From Pantoea sp. Lij88 (GTDB taxonomy: Bacteria; Pseudomonadota; Gammaproteobacteria; Enterobacterales; Enterobacteriaceae): a stretch of DNA of 64,000 nt. The translations under genes and the position numbers were made by a program. The notes under the pieces are model-generated. The model was not told where the DNA came from, did not search any database, and saw only the letters and a program-made list of their open reading frames with translations. Shown piece after piece: positions 1-10,924 of this stretch. Numbering within the stretch: the stretch's first letter is position 1; the number at the start of each line of letters is the position of its first letter. The stretch is from positions 806,001 to 870,000 of the forward strand of contig NZ_CP118269.1 in NCBI RefSeq assembly GCF_030062155.1. The letters are read 5' to 3'.

Positions 1-1
1 G

Positions 2-2500
2 CAGCTGACTAACCCGTTGCTCGCCTCATGGGGCAAGCTGGGGCGCGACAACCTGTTTCTGCTCAGTCAGATGGAGTCGAACGACGATATCGATGCGTTT
101 GTGGATGTGGAGCCGGACAACCTGCTGCACTGCATGCAGCACGATCTTCTCAATCTGCAGGATAACGCCGTCATTGGGCTGAATGCGGCAGAGCTGGCGC
201 ATAGCGATCAGAAGCGCCGCCTGGATCCGGCGGATCGCTCAATTGCGGTACAGGTCTGTCACAGCGCCCAGCGTGAAGTCGAAGTACTGCAGGATCATCT
301 GCTGGCGATGATGGAGGCCGACCCGACGCTGAAAGCGCGTGACATCATCGTCATGGTGGCGGATATCGACGCCTATGCGCCTTTTATTCAGGCCGTGTTC
401 GCTAACGCACCTGCCGATCGCTATCTGCCTTTTGCGATTTCAGATCGCCGGGCCAGTCAGGCTCATCCGGCCATTGTGGCATTTCTGCATCTGCTGGCGC
501 TGCCGGACAGCCGTTTTGTCTCTGAGGATGTGCTGGCGCTGCTGGATGTCCCGGCGCTGGCTTCCCACTTCTCCATTGATGAAAGCGGCCTGCGCTTACT
601 GCGGCGCTGGGTCAGCGAATCGGGTGTTCGCTGGGGGCTGGATGATGCCAGCGTAGAAGCCCTGTCACTCCCGATTACCGGCCAGCACACCTGGCGCTTT
701 GGCCTGCAGCGTATGCTGCTGGGCTATGCGATGGAGAGCCACAACGGTGACTGGGAAGGGATTCTGCCCTATGACGAGTCGAGTGGACTGGTGGGGGAAC
801 TGGCGGGCCATCTGGCTGAGCTGCTCTCCCGACTTAATCACTGGCGACAGGTGCTGGCTGAACCCCGCCCACTGACGGCCTGGCTGCCCCTGTGCCGGGA
901 GCTGCTGAATGCCTTTTTCAGCCCCGATGCAGAAACCGAGGCCGCCTTGCTGCTGGTGGAAGAGCAGTGGCAGCAATTGATTGAATATGGCATGGATGCG
1001 CGGTTTGAAGAGGCGATTCCGGTGGCGATACTGCGCGATGATCTGCGCAGCCGGCTTGATCAGCAGCGCATCAGCCAGCGATTCCTGGCCGGACAGATTA
1101 ACTTCTGTACCCTGATGCCGATGCGCTCTATTCCTTTTCAGCTGGTCTGTCTGCTGGGCATGAACGACGGCGTCTATCCGCGCACCTTAGCGCCGTTAGG
1201 CTTTGATCTGATGCAGCAGCAGTCCCGCAAAGGCGACCGCAGCCGCCGTGATGATGACCGCTACCTCTTCCTGGAGGCGATGATCTCGGCACAGCAGCAG
1301 CTCTACATCAGTTATATCGGCCGGGCGATTCAGGACAATACGGAACGCTACCCTTCGGTGCTGGTCACAGAACTGCTGGATTACATTGGACAGAGTTTTT
1401 ATCTGGACGGCGACGGTCATCTTGAGCTGGATGAGAGTGCCGAACGGGTGCGGATGCATCTTCAGCACCTGCACAGCCGGATGCCGTTTGCTGCGGAGAA
1501 CTTCCAGCCAGCGGCCAGACTGCAGAGTTTCGCCCGAGAGTGGCTGCCTGCCGCGCAGGGCGCAGGGCAGCCCCAACCCGATTTTGTTCAGCCGCTGGAG
1601 GCGCCACTCATTGATGCGCTGACGCTGGAGGCCTTTCTGCGCTTCTGGCGACATCCGGTGCGTGCCTGGTTCCATCAGCGGCTGGGCGTGAGTTTCTGGC
1701 TGGAGGAGAACGAACTGCCCGACAGCGAGCCGTTTGCCCTCGACAACCTGGAACGTTATCAGATTAACGCGCAGCTGCTGAATGCCCTGGTCGAAAGCGA
1801 GGACACTCAGCGGCTCTATGCGCATCATCGTGCGGCCGGGAATCTGCCTTACGGCGCATTCGGTGAGCTGTTCTGGCAGGCGCAACGCGATGAGATGCAG
1901 GAAGTGGCGGCAGAAGTAGTAACGCAACGCAGCGACGGCGAGAGCTGGGAAGTGAATCTGCAGCTGGAGCAGGTCAGCTTAACCGGCTGGCTGACGCAGG
2001 TGCAGGATGATGGATTGCTGCGCTGGCGGCCTGGCGTGCTCAACATGAACGACGGACTGTTGCTGTGGCTGGAGCACCTGGTTTACTGCGCGCTGGGCGG
2101 CACTGGCAGCAGCCGGATGTTTGGCCGGCAGCAAAGCCGCTGGTGTTTCCTCGCCGTACCGCAGACCGAGGCGATCGCTGCACTGAATGAGTATGTTGCT
2201 GGCTATCTCGACGGTATGCGTCAGCCGCTGATGCTGCTTAACAGGAGTGGCGGCGCGTGGCTCACCGCCAGTTACGACAAAAAAAGTCAGCAACTACTGA
2301 CAGATGAGGCCACCCAGATCAAGGCGCGCAATCGCCTGCTGACGGCCTGGTCAGGCAACTATCAGCTTGAGGGGGAAGGCAGCGATCCCTATCTGCAACG
2401 TCTTTGCCGGGTGCTGGATGAATCACAACTACAGCAGATAACTGAGGCGGCACAGCGCTGGTATTTACCGGTGCTGGCTGCACATCAGGATGATGAATAG
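2..2500 (+). CDS. recC: RecC subunit of exonuclease V, 5'-truncated by window edge
   Basis: RecC is the Chi-recognising subunit of the RecBCD helicase-nuclease that processes double-strand breaks and degrades foreign linear DNA. The reading frame is open from base 2 and gives 832 residues to the stop. E. coli RecC is about 1,120 residues, so roughly 290 N-terminal residues lie outside the window. The helicase-like core is visible, including the GMNDGVYPR stretch typical of the family, followed by the C-terminal region that resembles a nuclease fold but is not catalytic in known RecC. It is followed on the same strand by ptrA, recB and recD, as in E. coli. An internal ATG at 17 is not the start. 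Confidence 0.97.
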   Translation, partial: QLTNPLLASWGKLGRDNLFLLSQMESNDDIDAFVDVEPDNLLHCMQHDLLNLQDNAVIGLNAAELAHSDQKRRLDPADRSIAVQVCHSAQREVEVLQDHLLAMMEADPTLKARDIIVMVADIDAYAPFIQAVFANAPADRYLPFAISDRRASQAHPAIVAFLHLLALPDSRFVSEDVLALLDVPALASHFSIDESGLRLLRRWVSESGVRWGLDDASVEALSLPITGQHTWRFGLQRMLLGYAMESHNGDWEGILPYDESSGLVGELAGHLAELLSRLNHWRQVLAEPRPLTAWLPLCRELLNAFFSPDAETEAALLLVEEQWQQLIEYGMDARFEEAIPVAILRDDLRSRLDQQRISQRFLAGQINFCTLMPMRSIPFQLVCLLGMNDGVYPRTLAPLGFDLMQQQSRKGDRSRRDDDRYLFLEAMISAQQQLYISYIGRAIQDNTERYPSVLVTELLDYIGQSFYLDGDGHLELDESAERVRMHLQHLHSRMPFAAENFQPAARLQSFAREWLPAAQGAGQPQPDFVQPLEAPLIDALTLEAFLRFWRHPVRAWFHQRLGVSFWLEENELPDSEPFALDNLERYQINAQLLNALVESEDTQRLYAHHRAAGNLPYGAFGELFWQAQRDEMQEVAAEVVTQRSDGESWEVNLQLEQVSLTGWLTQVQDDGLLRWRPGVLNMNDGLLLWLEHLVYCALGGTGSSRMFGRQQSRWCFLAVPQTEAIAALNEYVAGYLDGMRQPLMLLNRSGGAWLTASYDKKSQQLLTDEATQIKARNRLLTAWSGNYQLEGEGSDPYLQRLCRVLDESQLQQITEAAQRWYLPVLAAHQDDE

Positions 2501-2504
2501 CCGA

Positions 2505-2528
2505 TCAGAAAGCGTTTTTGCTTTCTGA
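2505..2528. terminator. Stem-loop between recC and ptrA
   Basis: Perfect 9-bp inverted repeat TCAGAAAGC / GCTTTCTGA with a T-rich loop, five bases after the recC stop. There is no T-tract after it, so it may attenuate or stabilise rather than fully terminate transcription into ptrA. Seen directly; the function is inferred. Confidence 0.45.
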
Positions 2529-2608
2529 CTCATAACACAGAAATTTTGCTCTGCTTTGAGCCGCCGGGTCCGACATTGGCGGTTTATCGGGAAACGAGAG
2601 GGGTTTAC

Positions 2609-5500
2609 ATGCGGGTACACGCACGCTGGATAGCGGCGCTAATGTTAAGCCTGGCGGCTTGCACAGCACAGGCGCAGACATCATCGGGCTGGCAGCCAGT
2701 TAACGACACCATTCGCAAAAGTGAACAGGATCCCCGTCACTATCAGGCGATCCGGCTGGATAACGGGATGACGGTATTACTGGTTTCCGATCCGGTGGCA
2801 CCGAAATCGCTGGCGGCGCTGACGCTGCCGATAGGATCGCTGGACGATCCCGATCAGCAGGCGGGACTGGCGCACTACCTGGAGCATATGGTGCTGATGG
2901 GCTCAAAGCGCTACCCGCAGCCGGACAACCTTGCTGAATTCCTGAAAAAGCATGGCGGCAGCCACAACGCCAGTACGGCCTCTTATCGCACCGCCTTTTA
3001 TCTGGAAGTCGAAAACGATTCGCTGGAACCAGCGGTCGATCGCCTCGCCGATGCGGTGGCTGAGCCGCTGCTGGATCCGGTTAATGCCGACCGCGAGCGC
3101 CACGCTGTGAATGCCGAGCTGACGATGGCCCGCGCGCGCGATGGCCTGCGTATGGCTCAGGTTGGCGCAGAAACCCTGAACCCGGCCCATCCAGCGTCAC
3201 GTTTCTCGGGCGGCAATCTTGAAACCCTGAAAGATAAGCCCGGCAGTAAACTGCACCAGGCGCTGCTGGATTTCTATCACACTCATTACTCCGCCAACCT
3301 GATGAAGGCGGTGATCTACAGCAACAAACCGCTGCCGGAGATGGCGTCGATTGCGGCTAAAACCTTTGGCCGGGTGCAGAACCATGACGCCAGCGTGCCG
3401 GAGATTACGGTGCCGGTGGTGACGGATGCGCAGCAGGGCATCATCATTCATTACGTTCCGGCGCAGCCGCGCAAGCAGCTCAAAATTGAATTCCGCATTG
3501 CCAACAACAGCGATCGCTTCCGCAGTAAAACTGACACGCTGATCAGCTACTTAATCAGTAACCGCAGTAAAAATACCCTGACCGACTGGCTGCAAAAACA
3601 GGGGCTGGCCGACGGGGTGAATGCGGGCGCGGACCCGATGACCGAGCGTAACAGCGGCGTGTTTGCGATCACCGCTTCACTCACGGATAAAGGTCTGGCA
3701 CAGCGTGACGAAGTGGTGGCGGCGATATTCAGCTACATCAATCTGCTGCGTCAGCAGGCTGATGATAAGCGCTATTTCGATGAAGTTTCACACGTACTGG
3801 CGCTCGATTTCCGCTATCCCTCCCTCACCCGCGATATGGATTACATCGAATGGCTGGTCGATACCATGCTGCGCGTGCCGGTTGAACATACGCTGGATGC
3901 GCCTTATCTGGCGGATCAGTACGATGCCGCCGCTATCAAAGCCCGGCTTGACGGGATGACCCCGCAGCATGCGCGCATCTGGTACATCAGCCCGCAGGAG
4001 CCGCACAATAAAACAGCCTATTTTGTGGATGCCCCTTATCAGGTTGAGAAGATCACGCCCCAAACCTTTGCCGACTGGCAGCAGCGCGCCAGCCAGATTA
4101 CGCTGTCGATGCCCGTGCTGAATCCGTATATCCCGGATGATTTCACCCTGTTGCCGTCAGACGGTAAAACGTATCCGCATCCGGTGAAGCTGGAAAACGA
4201 AGACGGTATGCGCATTTACTGGATGCCCAGCCGCTATTACGCCAGCGAGCCAAAAGCAGCCATCACCCTGGCGTTACGCAATAAAAACGCCATCAGCGAC
4301 GCCCGTCAGCAGGTGCTGTTTGGCCTGAATGACTATCTCTCCAGCCTGGCTCTGGACGAGCTTAATTCGCAGGCCTCGGTAGGCGGCATCAGCTTCTCAA
4401 CCGGTGAAGATGAGGGGCTGGTGTTCAGCGCCAGTGGTTTCACTCAGCGCCTGCCGACACTGCTGAAGAAACTGGTGGAAGGTTATGCCACCTTCCAGCC
4501 GACAGAACAGCAGCTGGAGCAGGCCAAATCCTGGTATCTGGAGCGGCTGGACGCGGCGGAAAAAGGCAAGGCGTTTGAGCAGGCGATTCAGCCAATGCAG
4601 CTGTTGTCGCAGCTGCCGTATACCCAGCGTGAGGCCCGCCGCAGGCTGGTCAGCACCATCTCGCTCAAAGAGGTGACGACCTATCGCGATACGCTGTTCC
4701 GCGACGCCACGCCAGAGATGCTGGTGGTGGGTAACCTCAGTGCTGACAGCGTAAAGCAACTGGGACATGAGCTTAAGCAGCAGATGCAGAGTCATGCCAC
4801 CCGCGACTGGCACAGCCAGTATGTGACCATTAAAAAGCCGCTGAAAGCCAACCTGCAGCAGCAGGGCAGTAGCACCGACTCCGCCCTGGCCGCGCTCTAT
4901 GTGCCAATGGGATACAGTGAATATCAGAGCATGGCGCACAGCTCCATGCTGAGCCAGATTGTGCAGCCCTGGTTCTACAATCAGCTGCGTACCAAAGAGC
5001 AGCTCGGCTACGCGGTCTTTGCCTTCCAGATGCCAGTCGGTCGCCAGTGGGGGATCGGCTTCCTGCTGCAAAGTAACAGCAAACAACCGGACTGGCTGTT
5101 GCAGCGCTATCAGGCCTTCTATCCGCAGGCGGAAAAACGGCTGCGCAGCATGAAGCAGGCCGACTTTGCCCAGTATCAGCAGGCGATGATCAATGATTTG
5201 CAGCAGCGTCCGCAGACGCTCTTTGAGGAAGCGGATCGCTACAGCCGCGACTTTGATCGGCAGAATGATCAATTTGATACCCGGCAAAAAATGACAGAGC
5301 AGGTTCAGCGGTTAACCCCGGCCAGCCTGGCAGACTTTTTCCGACAGGCCGTGATCGAACACAAGGGCATGGCGATGACCTCGCAGATTGCCGGTACCGG
5401 CAATGGCAAAGTTGAATTTGCCCGCCAGCCTGGCTGGAAAACCTGGAATGAAGTGGCGCAACTGCAGCAGTCGCTGCCGGTAAAGAGTGAGACCCAATGA
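2609..5500 (+). CDS. ptrA: Protease III (pitrilysin), periplasmic zinc metallopeptidase
   Basis: M16-family endopeptidase that degrades small peptides in the periplasm. The inverted zinc motif HYLEH puts ligands at H89 and H93 and the catalytic Glu at E92; the downstream third-ligand region (NAELTMAR) is present. The 963-residue length fits the family. I chose the ATG at 2609 because a purine-rich site (GAGAGGGG) precedes it and it begins a clean signal peptide; an upstream in-frame ATG at 2546 would add 21 unrelated residues. The signal peptide is odd: it offers both a lipobox-like LAAC (Cys18) and a normal AQA cleavage site. The stop overlaps the recB start (ATGA), so ptrA and recB are probably translationally coupled. 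Confidence 0.95.
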   Translation: MRVHARWIAALMLSLAACTAQAQTSSGWQPVNDTIRKSEQDPRHYQAIRLDNGMTVLLVSDPVAPKSLAALTLPIGSLDDPDQQAGLAHYLEHMVLMGSKRYPQPDNLAEFLKKHGGSHNASTASYRTAFYLEVENDSLEPAVDRLADAVAEPLLDPVNADRERHAVNAELTMARARDGLRMAQVGAETLNPAHPASRFSGGNLETLKDKPGSKLHQALLDFYHTHYSANLMKAVIYSNKPLPEMASIAAKTFGRVQNHDASVPEITVPVVTDAQQGIIIHYVPAQPRKQLKIEFRIANNSDRFRSKTDTLISYLISNRSKNTLTDWLQKQGLADGVNAGADPMTERNSGVFAITASLTDKGLAQRDEVVAAIFSYINLLRQQADDKRYFDEVSHVLALDFRYPSLTRDMDYIEWLVDTMLRVPVEHTLDAPYLADQYDAAAIKARLDGMTPQHARIWYISPQEPHNKTAYFVDAPYQVEKITPQTFADWQQRASQITLSMPVLNPYIPDDFTLLPSDGKTYPHPVKLENEDGMRIYWMPSRYYASEPKAAITLALRNKNAISDARQQVLFGLNDYLSSLALDELNSQASVGGISFSTGEDEGLVFSASGFTQRLPTLLKKLVEGYATFQPTEQQLEQAKSWYLERLDAAEKGKAFEQAIQPMQLLSQLPYTQREARRRLVSTISLKEVTTYRDTLFRDATPEMLVVGNLSADSVKQLGHELKQQMQSHATRDWHSQYVTIKKPLKANLQQQGSSTDSALAALYVPMGYSEYQSMAHSSMLSQIVQPWFYNQLRTKEQLGYAVFAFQMPVGRQWGIGFLLQSNSKQPDWLLQRYQAFYPQAEKRLRSMKQADFAQYQQAMINDLQQRPQTLFEEADRYSRDFDRQNDQFDTRQKMTEQVQRLTPASLADFFRQAVIEHKGMAMTSQIAGTGNGKVEFARQPGWKTWNEVAQLQQSLPVKSETQ

Positions 5501-8500
5501 CGCAGTTACCTCCCGTATCGCTGAATCCTTTAACGCTGCCGCTCAGAGGCGAGCGGCTGATTGAGGCGTCTGCGGGCACCGGAAAAACCTTTACCATTGG
5601 TCTGCTCTATCTGCGCCTGCTGCTGGGTCTGGGCGGAGAAAATGCGTATAGCCGACCGCTTTCAGTAGAAGAAATTTTAGTAGTGACCTTCACCGAGGCC
5701 GCGACCGCTGAGTTGCGCGGGCGAATCCGCGAGAACATTCATCAGTTGCGTCTGGCCTGTATTCGCGGCAAAAGCAGCAACCCGATGCATCAGTTACTGC
5801 TGGCGCAGATGCCGGATCTGAGTCAGGCCGCCGCGCAGTTGCTGGCGGCAGAACGGCAGATGGATGAAGCCGCTATCTTCACCATCCACGGCTTCTGTCA
5901 GCGGATGCTCAATCTCAATGCTTTTGAATCGGGAATGCTGTTTGAGCAGGAGCTGATTGAAGATGAGCAGGCGCTGCTGAAGCAGTCGACCGCCGATTTC
6001 TGGCGTCGCCAGTGCTACCCACTGACGCTTGATGTGGCGCGCATTATCGCCGCAGAGTGGAGCGGGCCGGACAGCCTGCTGACAACGCTGCGTCCCTGGC
6101 TACAGGGTGAATCGCCGGGCCTGAAACGTCCGCCCGCCGCAGGCGAGACGCTGGAGTCACGTCACGCCAGCAATCTGGCACGCATCGAGGCTATCAAGCA
6201 GCAGTGGCAGGCGCTCAGCGCCGATGTTGAGGGGATGATCAGCGCATCCGGCGTGGATAAACGCAGCTACAGCAGCAAACATCTGCCCAACTGGGTCGCC
6301 CGCGTCACGCAGTGGGCCGGCAGCGAAACGCTGGATTACCAGTTGCCTAAAGAGCTGGAGCGCTTTGGGCAGCAGGTGCTGGATGAGAAAACCAAAAAAG
6401 GCGAAGCGCCGCGCCATTCGCTGTTTGAGGCGATCGATCAGTTCCTGGCCGAACCGCTGTCATTGCGGGATGTGATCATTGCTCAGGCGCTGACCGATGT
6501 GCGTGCCACGGTACAGCGCGAGAAACGGTTACGGGCGCTGTTAGGCTTCGACGATCTGCTCAGTAAGCTGGATGAGGCGCTGCAGCAGCCCGGCGGCGTT
6601 TTGCTGGCCGAAACCATCCGGGCACGTTTCCCGGTGGCCCTGATTGATGAATTTCAGGATACCGATCCGCAGCAGTATCGCATCTTCCGCACGCTCTATA
6701 TTAATCAGCCGGAACAGGCGCTGTTTCTGATTGGCGATCCCAAGCAGGCGATTTATGCGTTTCGCGGCGCAGATATTTTTACCTATCTGCGGGCCAGAAA
6801 TGAAATCAGTGCTCACTACACACTGGATACCAACTGGCGTTCTTCACCGGAAATGGTAGAGAGCGTCAACCGCCTCTTTTCTCAGCTCGATTCGCCTTTC
6901 CTGTTCTCGGCGATCCCCTTTCAGCCGGTTAGGCCCGCTGCGCCCAATCAGTCGCTGAAGCTGATTTTTGACGAGCAGCAGCAACCGGCGTTACGGTTCT
7001 GGCTGCAGCCTGGCGAGGGCGTCGGTAACAGCGATTACCAGCAGTTTATGGCGCAGCAGTGTGCGGCCGATATCAGCCGCTGGCTGGTGGCAGGACAGCA
7101 GGGACGCGCCTGTCTGGGCAAAGGCGAGGCGCTGCAGCCGGTGCGGGCTTCCGATATCACTGTGCTGGTGCGCAGTCGCAATGAGGCCGGTTTAATTCGC
7201 GACGCGCTGAATGCGCTGTCGATTCCGTCGGTCTATCTCTCCAGCCGTGACAGCGTCTACACCACGCCGGAAGCGCGCGAACTGCTCTGGTTACTGCAGG
7301 CGATTCAGGCACCGGAGCAGGAACGGCTGCTGCGCAGCGCGCTGGCGACCTCTATTTTTGCCATCGACGCGGCAACGCTGGACGCGCTGACACAGAATGA
7401 GCGGGAGTGGGATGCGCTGGTGGAGCAGTTTGCCGTCTGGCAGCAGCTGTGGCATCAGCGCGGCGTATTACCGATGCTGCGTGATGTGATGATCAAGCGG
7501 CAGCTGGCGGAGAATATGCTGGCCTCGGAGAACGGTGAACGTCGTCTGACTGACCTGATGCATCTGGGGGAACTGCTGCAGGAAGCCTCGGTGCAGCTGG
7601 AGAGCCCGCACGCCCTGGTGCGCTTCCTGGCGCAGCAGATCGCCCGGCCGAACAGCCAGGCCTCCAGCCAGCAGCTGCGACTGGAAAGTGACCGCCATCT
7701 GGTGCAGATCATTACCATCCACAAATCAAAAGGGCTGCAGTATCCGCTGGTCTGGCTGCCCTTTGCCGCCGGGTTCCGAGAGGCTGCCAGCGCGCTCTAT
7801 CACGATCGCGACAATTTCACGGCGCTGCTCGATGTGCAGGGCGATGCGCAGAGTCTGGCGCTGGCCGAAGAGGAGCGTCTGGCGGAGGATCTGCGTCTGC
7901 TTTACGTGGCGCTGACCCGTTCGGTCTATCACTGCAGCGTCGGCATTGCACCGCTGATCAAAGGCACCCGCAAAAAAGAGGGCGAAAGCGATCTGCACAA
8001 GAGCGCGCTGGGCTATCTGGTGCAGCAGGGTCAGGCGGCCGATGCGCAGCAGCTCAGCCAGCGACTCAATGCATTAACCGGTGAAGGCATTGCGCTGGTT
8101 GAAGAGGATCTGATTCCGGGGGAAATATGGCAGGACGCTGAGCAGGGTGATGAGGCGTTAAGCAGCCGCGACGTGACCCGCGCGCTGGCGGATGTCTGGC
8201 GGGTAACGAGTTACTCTGGCCTGCAACAGCATCACAACTCGCCGCTGCTGGATGCACTGCCCAACTTCGATATCGATGCGGCGGGCGAAGAGGAGAGTGG
8301 GGAAGAGGCGGAACTGACGCCACACCACTTTCCGCGCGGTGCGGCACCCGGCACCTTCCTGCACGGCCTGTTCGAGTCGATCGACTTTACCGAGCCGCCG
8401 GATCGCATCTGGCTGGAAGATCAGCTGCAGCATAATGGCTATCCGCTGAGCTGGTTACCGGTCATTGAACAGTGGATCGATCGGGTGTTACATACCCCGC

Positions 8501-9036
8501 TCAACGCGGAGGGGCTGACGCTGTCGGCGATCAAAAGCAGCGATCGGCTGATCGAGATGGCGTTCTATCTGCCGATCAACAACCTGCTGACGGCGGACGA
8601 TCTTGACGATTTGCTGCGCCGGCACGACAGCCTTTCACAGCAGGCTGCGGCCCTGGATTTTCGTCAGGTGCGCGGCATGCTGAAGGGCTTTATCGATCTG
8701 GTCTTCCGCTGGCAGGGAAAATATTATCTGCTGGATTACAAATCGAACTGGCTGGGGGAAAGTCACGCTGCTTATACGCCTGAAGCGATGGCGCAGGCGA
8801 TGATTGGCCACCGCTACGATTTGCAGTATCAGCTCTATACGCTGGCGCTGCATCGCTATCTGCAACATCGCCTGCCGGACTATGACTATCAGCAACATTT
8901 TGGTGGGGTATTTTATCTGTTTTTACGCGGGATGGATGGCAGCTCACCGGACAACGGCATTTTTGCCACCCGACCTGACGAAGCCTTTGTGGAAGAGATC
9001 GATGCACTGTTTGGTGAAACCGGGGAGACGTTATGA
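5497..9036 (+). CDS. recB: RecB, helicase and nuclease subunit of exonuclease V
   Basis: RecB is the 3'-5' SF1 helicase of RecBCD and carries its only nuclease site. The 1,179 residues include the Walker A motif AGTGKT (K30), the Walker B-like [10 protein letters not shown] from D384, later helicase motifs ([19 protein letters not shown]), and the C-terminal nuclease core with D1067 (GFIDLVF), D1080 and K1082 (LLDYKSN). These acidic and lysine positions coincide with the published E. coli numbering, so the enzyme looks intact. The start overlaps the ptrA stop by four bases and the stop overlaps the recD start by four bases, which suggests coupled translation and matched subunit amounts. Confidence 0.98.
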   Translation: MTQLPPVSLNPLTLPLRGERLIEASAGTGKTFTIGLLYLRLLLGLGGENAYSRPLSVEEILVVTFTEAATAELRGRIRENIHQLRLACIRGKSSNPMHQLLLAQMPDLSQAAAQLLAAERQMDEAAIFTIHGFCQRMLNLNAFESGMLFEQELIEDEQALLKQSTADFWRRQCYPLTLDVARIIAAEWSGPDSLLTTLRPWLQGESPGLKRPPAAGETLESRHASNLARIEAIKQQWQALSADVEGMISASGVDKRSYSSKHLPNWVARVTQWAGSETLDYQLPKELERFGQQVLDEKTKKGEAPRHSLFEAIDQFLAEPLSLRDVIIAQALTDVRATVQREKRLRALLGFDDLLSKLDEALQQPGGVLLAETIRARFPVALIDEFQDTDPQQYRIFRTLYINQPEQALFLIGDPKQAIYAFRGADIFTYLRARNEISAHYTLDTNWRSSPEMVESVNRLFSQLDSPFLFSAIPFQPVRPAAPNQSLKLIFDEQQQPALRFWLQPGEGVGNSDYQQFMAQQCAADISRWLVAGQQGRACLGKGEALQPVRASDITVLVRSRNEAGLIRDALNALSIPSVYLSSRDSVYTTPEARELLWLLQAIQAPEQERLLRSALATSIFAIDAATLDALTQNEREWDALVEQFAVWQQLWHQRGVLPMLRDVMIKRQLAENMLASENGERRLTDLMHLGELLQEASVQLESPHALVRFLAQQIARPNSQASSQQLRLESDRHLVQIITIHKSKGLQYPLVWLPFAAGFREAASALYHDRDNFTALLDVQGDAQSLALAEEERLAEDLRLLYVALTRSVYHCSVGIAPLIKGTRKKEGESDLHKSALGYLVQQGQAADAQQLSQRLNALTGEGIALVEEDLIPGEIWQDAEQGDEALSSRDVTRALADVWRVTSYSGLQQHHNSPLLDALPNFDIDAAGEEESGEEAELTPHHFPRGAAPGTFLHGLFESIDFTEPPDRIWLEDQLQHNGYPLSWLPVIEQWIDRVLHTPLNAEGLTLSAIKSSDRLIEMAFYLPINNLLTADDLDDLLRRHDSLSQQAAALDFRQVRGMLKGFIDLVFRWQGKYYLLDYKSNWLGESHAAYTPEAMAQAMIGHRYDLQYQLYTLALHRYLQHRLPDYDYQQHFGGVFYLFLRGMDGSSPDNGIFATRPDEAFVEEIDALFGETGETL

Positions 9037-10874
9037 GTGACATGCTGAGTCTGCTGCTGCAGGCGGTAGAGAAGCGTCTCCTGCGGCCGCTGGATATTCA
9101 GTTTGCCCAGCTGGTGGCGCCGGAATCCGATCCTGCGCTACTGCTTGCGGCCGCCTGCGTCAGCGCTGAAGCGGGTGAAGGGCACGTCTGTTTGCCGCTG
9201 AGCAATCTCAGTGAAGCGAACCTGTTTGCCGGGCGTCAGCCTGCCCTGGCTCAGGCCATCTGGCAGGCGGCTGACGCGCCGGATGACTGGCCATCACGCT
9301 TTGCAGACTGGCCGGCGGTCAGTGACGGCAGCCGGGTGACGCCGCTGGTGCTCAGTAACCAGCGTTTATATCTGCATCGGTTGTGGCACAGCGAAGGCCG
9401 GGTTGCCGACTTCTTTGCGGCGCAGGAAGTGAAAACCGCCTTTGATATCAGCGCCGCAGGCGACGTACTTAACAGCCTGTTTGGCGACCAGCCGGAGAAC
9501 TGGCAGAAAATTGCGGCGGCCGTGGCGCTGACCCGCAAGACGGCGGTGATTTCCGGCGGGCCGGGCACCGGCAAAACCACCACGGTGGCGAAACTGCTCG
9601 CCGCCCTGATTCGCCTGAATCCCGGCGCGCTGCGTATTCAGCTGGCGGCACCGACCGGCAAAGCCGCCGCGCGGCTGACCGAGTCACTGGGCCGCGCGCT
9701 GCAGGATCTGGCGGTCAGCGACGAAGAGCGGCGGCGTTTTCCCGCCGAAGCCACCACGCTGCATCGCCTGCTGGGCGCGCAGCCCGATACCCAGCGGCTA
9801 CGCTACCATGCCGGTAACCCACTGCATCTTGATGTGCTGGTGGTGGATGAAGCGTCGATGGTCGATCTCTCCATGATGGCAAAACTGATCGCCGCGCTGC
9901 CTGCTCATGCCCGCGTGGTGTTTCTGGGCGATCGCGATCAGCTGGCCTCCGTTGAAGCCGGTGCGGTGCTGGGCGATATCTGCCGCTGCACGGAAAGCGG
10001 CTACAGCCTGGAGCGGGCAGAGCAGCTCGCTCTGCTGACCGGCTGCACTTTGCAGGGCAGTGATGATGCGCAGGCCCCGGCAGTGCGTGACAGCATCTGT
10101 CTGCTGCAGAAAAGTTATCGGTTTGACGCCTCATCCGGCATCGGCCTGCTGGCCAAAGCGATCAATCAGGGCGATGCAGAGCAGGTCAGGGCAGTGTTTG
10201 CTGCGGCTCATGAAGATGTCAGTTACCAGCCGCTGGACAGTGCTGAAGCGTATCAGGCGATGCTCGATGAAGTCGCACAGGGCTATCAGCCCTTCCTGCA
10301 GCTCATCAGACAACAGGCACCGCCCGCTGAAGTGATCGCCGCTTTTGGCCGTTATCAGCTGCTGTGTGCACTCCGTGACGGGCCATTTGGCGTGCAGGGT
10401 CTGAACCAGCGCATTGAGCAGCGACTGATGCAGCTGCAGCGCATCCGGCGTCCCGGCATGGGCAGCCGCTGGTATGAAGGGCGTCCGGTGATGATTACCC
10501 GAAATGACAGCGCGCTCGGCCTGTTTAATGGCGATATCGGCATTACGCTGCGGGATGATGAGGGCAACCTGAAGGTCTTTTTCCCGCTGCCGGATGGGTC
10601 GATTAAGGCGATTCAGCCGAGCCGGTTGCCTTCACATGAAACCGCCTGGGTGATGACGGTGCACAAATCGCAGGGATCGGAGTTTGAACATACCGCGCTG
10701 GTGATGCCTACGCAGTTTCTGCCGGTGCTGACCCGTGAACTGGTCTATACCGCGATTACCCGTGCGCGCAGACAACTGACCATTTACAGCGAACCAGGCG
10801 TGTTTCAGCGTGCCGTGCAGCTGCAAACGCAGCGACGCAGCGGTCTGGTGGAGCGACTGGGGGAAACTGGCTGA
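9033..10874 (+). CDS. recD: RecD, 5'-3' helicase subunit of exonuclease V
   Basis: RecD is the fast 5'-3' SF1 helicase of RecBCD and controls nuclease behaviour before Chi. The 613-residue product shows Walker [11 protein letters not shown] (K181), Walker [10 protein letters not shown], and the C-terminal motif region [11 protein letters not shown] followed by YTAITRAR. The start ATG overlaps the recB stop (ATGA). It ends 50 bases before the convergent argA, with a stem-loop between. Length and motifs are normal for the gamma-proteobacterial family. Confidence 0.98.
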   Translation: MSDMLSLLLQAVEKRLLRPLDIQFAQLVAPESDPALLLAAACVSAEAGEGHVCLPLSNLSEANLFAGRQPALAQAIWQAADAPDDWPSRFADWPAVSDGSRVTPLVLSNQRLYLHRLWHSEGRVADFFAAQEVKTAFDISAAGDVLNSLFGDQPENWQKIAAAVALTRKTAVISGGPGTGKTTTVAKLLAALIRLNPGALRIQLAAPTGKAAARLTESLGRALQDLAVSDEERRRFPAEATTLHRLLGAQPDTQRLRYHAGNPLHLDVLVVDEASMVDLSMMAKLIAALPAHARVVFLGDRDQLASVEAGAVLGDICRCTESGYSLERAEQLALLTGCTLQGSDDAQAPAVRDSICLLQKSYRFDASSGIGLLAKAINQGDAEQVRAVFAAAHEDVSYQPLDSAEAYQAMLDEVAQGYQPFLQLIRQQAPPAEVIAAFGRYQLLCALRDGPFGVQGLNQRIEQRLMQLQRIRRPGMGSRWYEGRPVMITRNDSALGLFNGDIGITLRDDEGNLKVFFPLPDGSIKAIQPSRLPSHETAWVMTVHKSQGSEFEHTALVMPTQFLPVLTRELVYTAITRARRQLTIYSEPGVFQRAVQLQTQRRSGLVERLGETG

Positions 10875-10880
10875 GATGAA

Positions 10881-10914
10881 AGGGGACAGAACACCGTGGT
10901 GGTGCCTGTCCCTT
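10881..10914. terminator. Stem-loop between convergent recD and argA
   Basis: GGGGACAG at the left pairs with CTGTCCC at the right, and a nested CACC/GGTG pair closes the loop. It sits in the 50-base gap between two convergent genes, so it could end both transcripts. No long T-run follows on either strand. Confidence 0.5.
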
Positions 10915-10924
10915 CCGGATTAAA

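Noticed and set aside
4397..5287. 296-codon minus-strand open frame in ptrA
   Set aside because: Antisense to the intact C-terminal half of ptrA; no motif or start signal.
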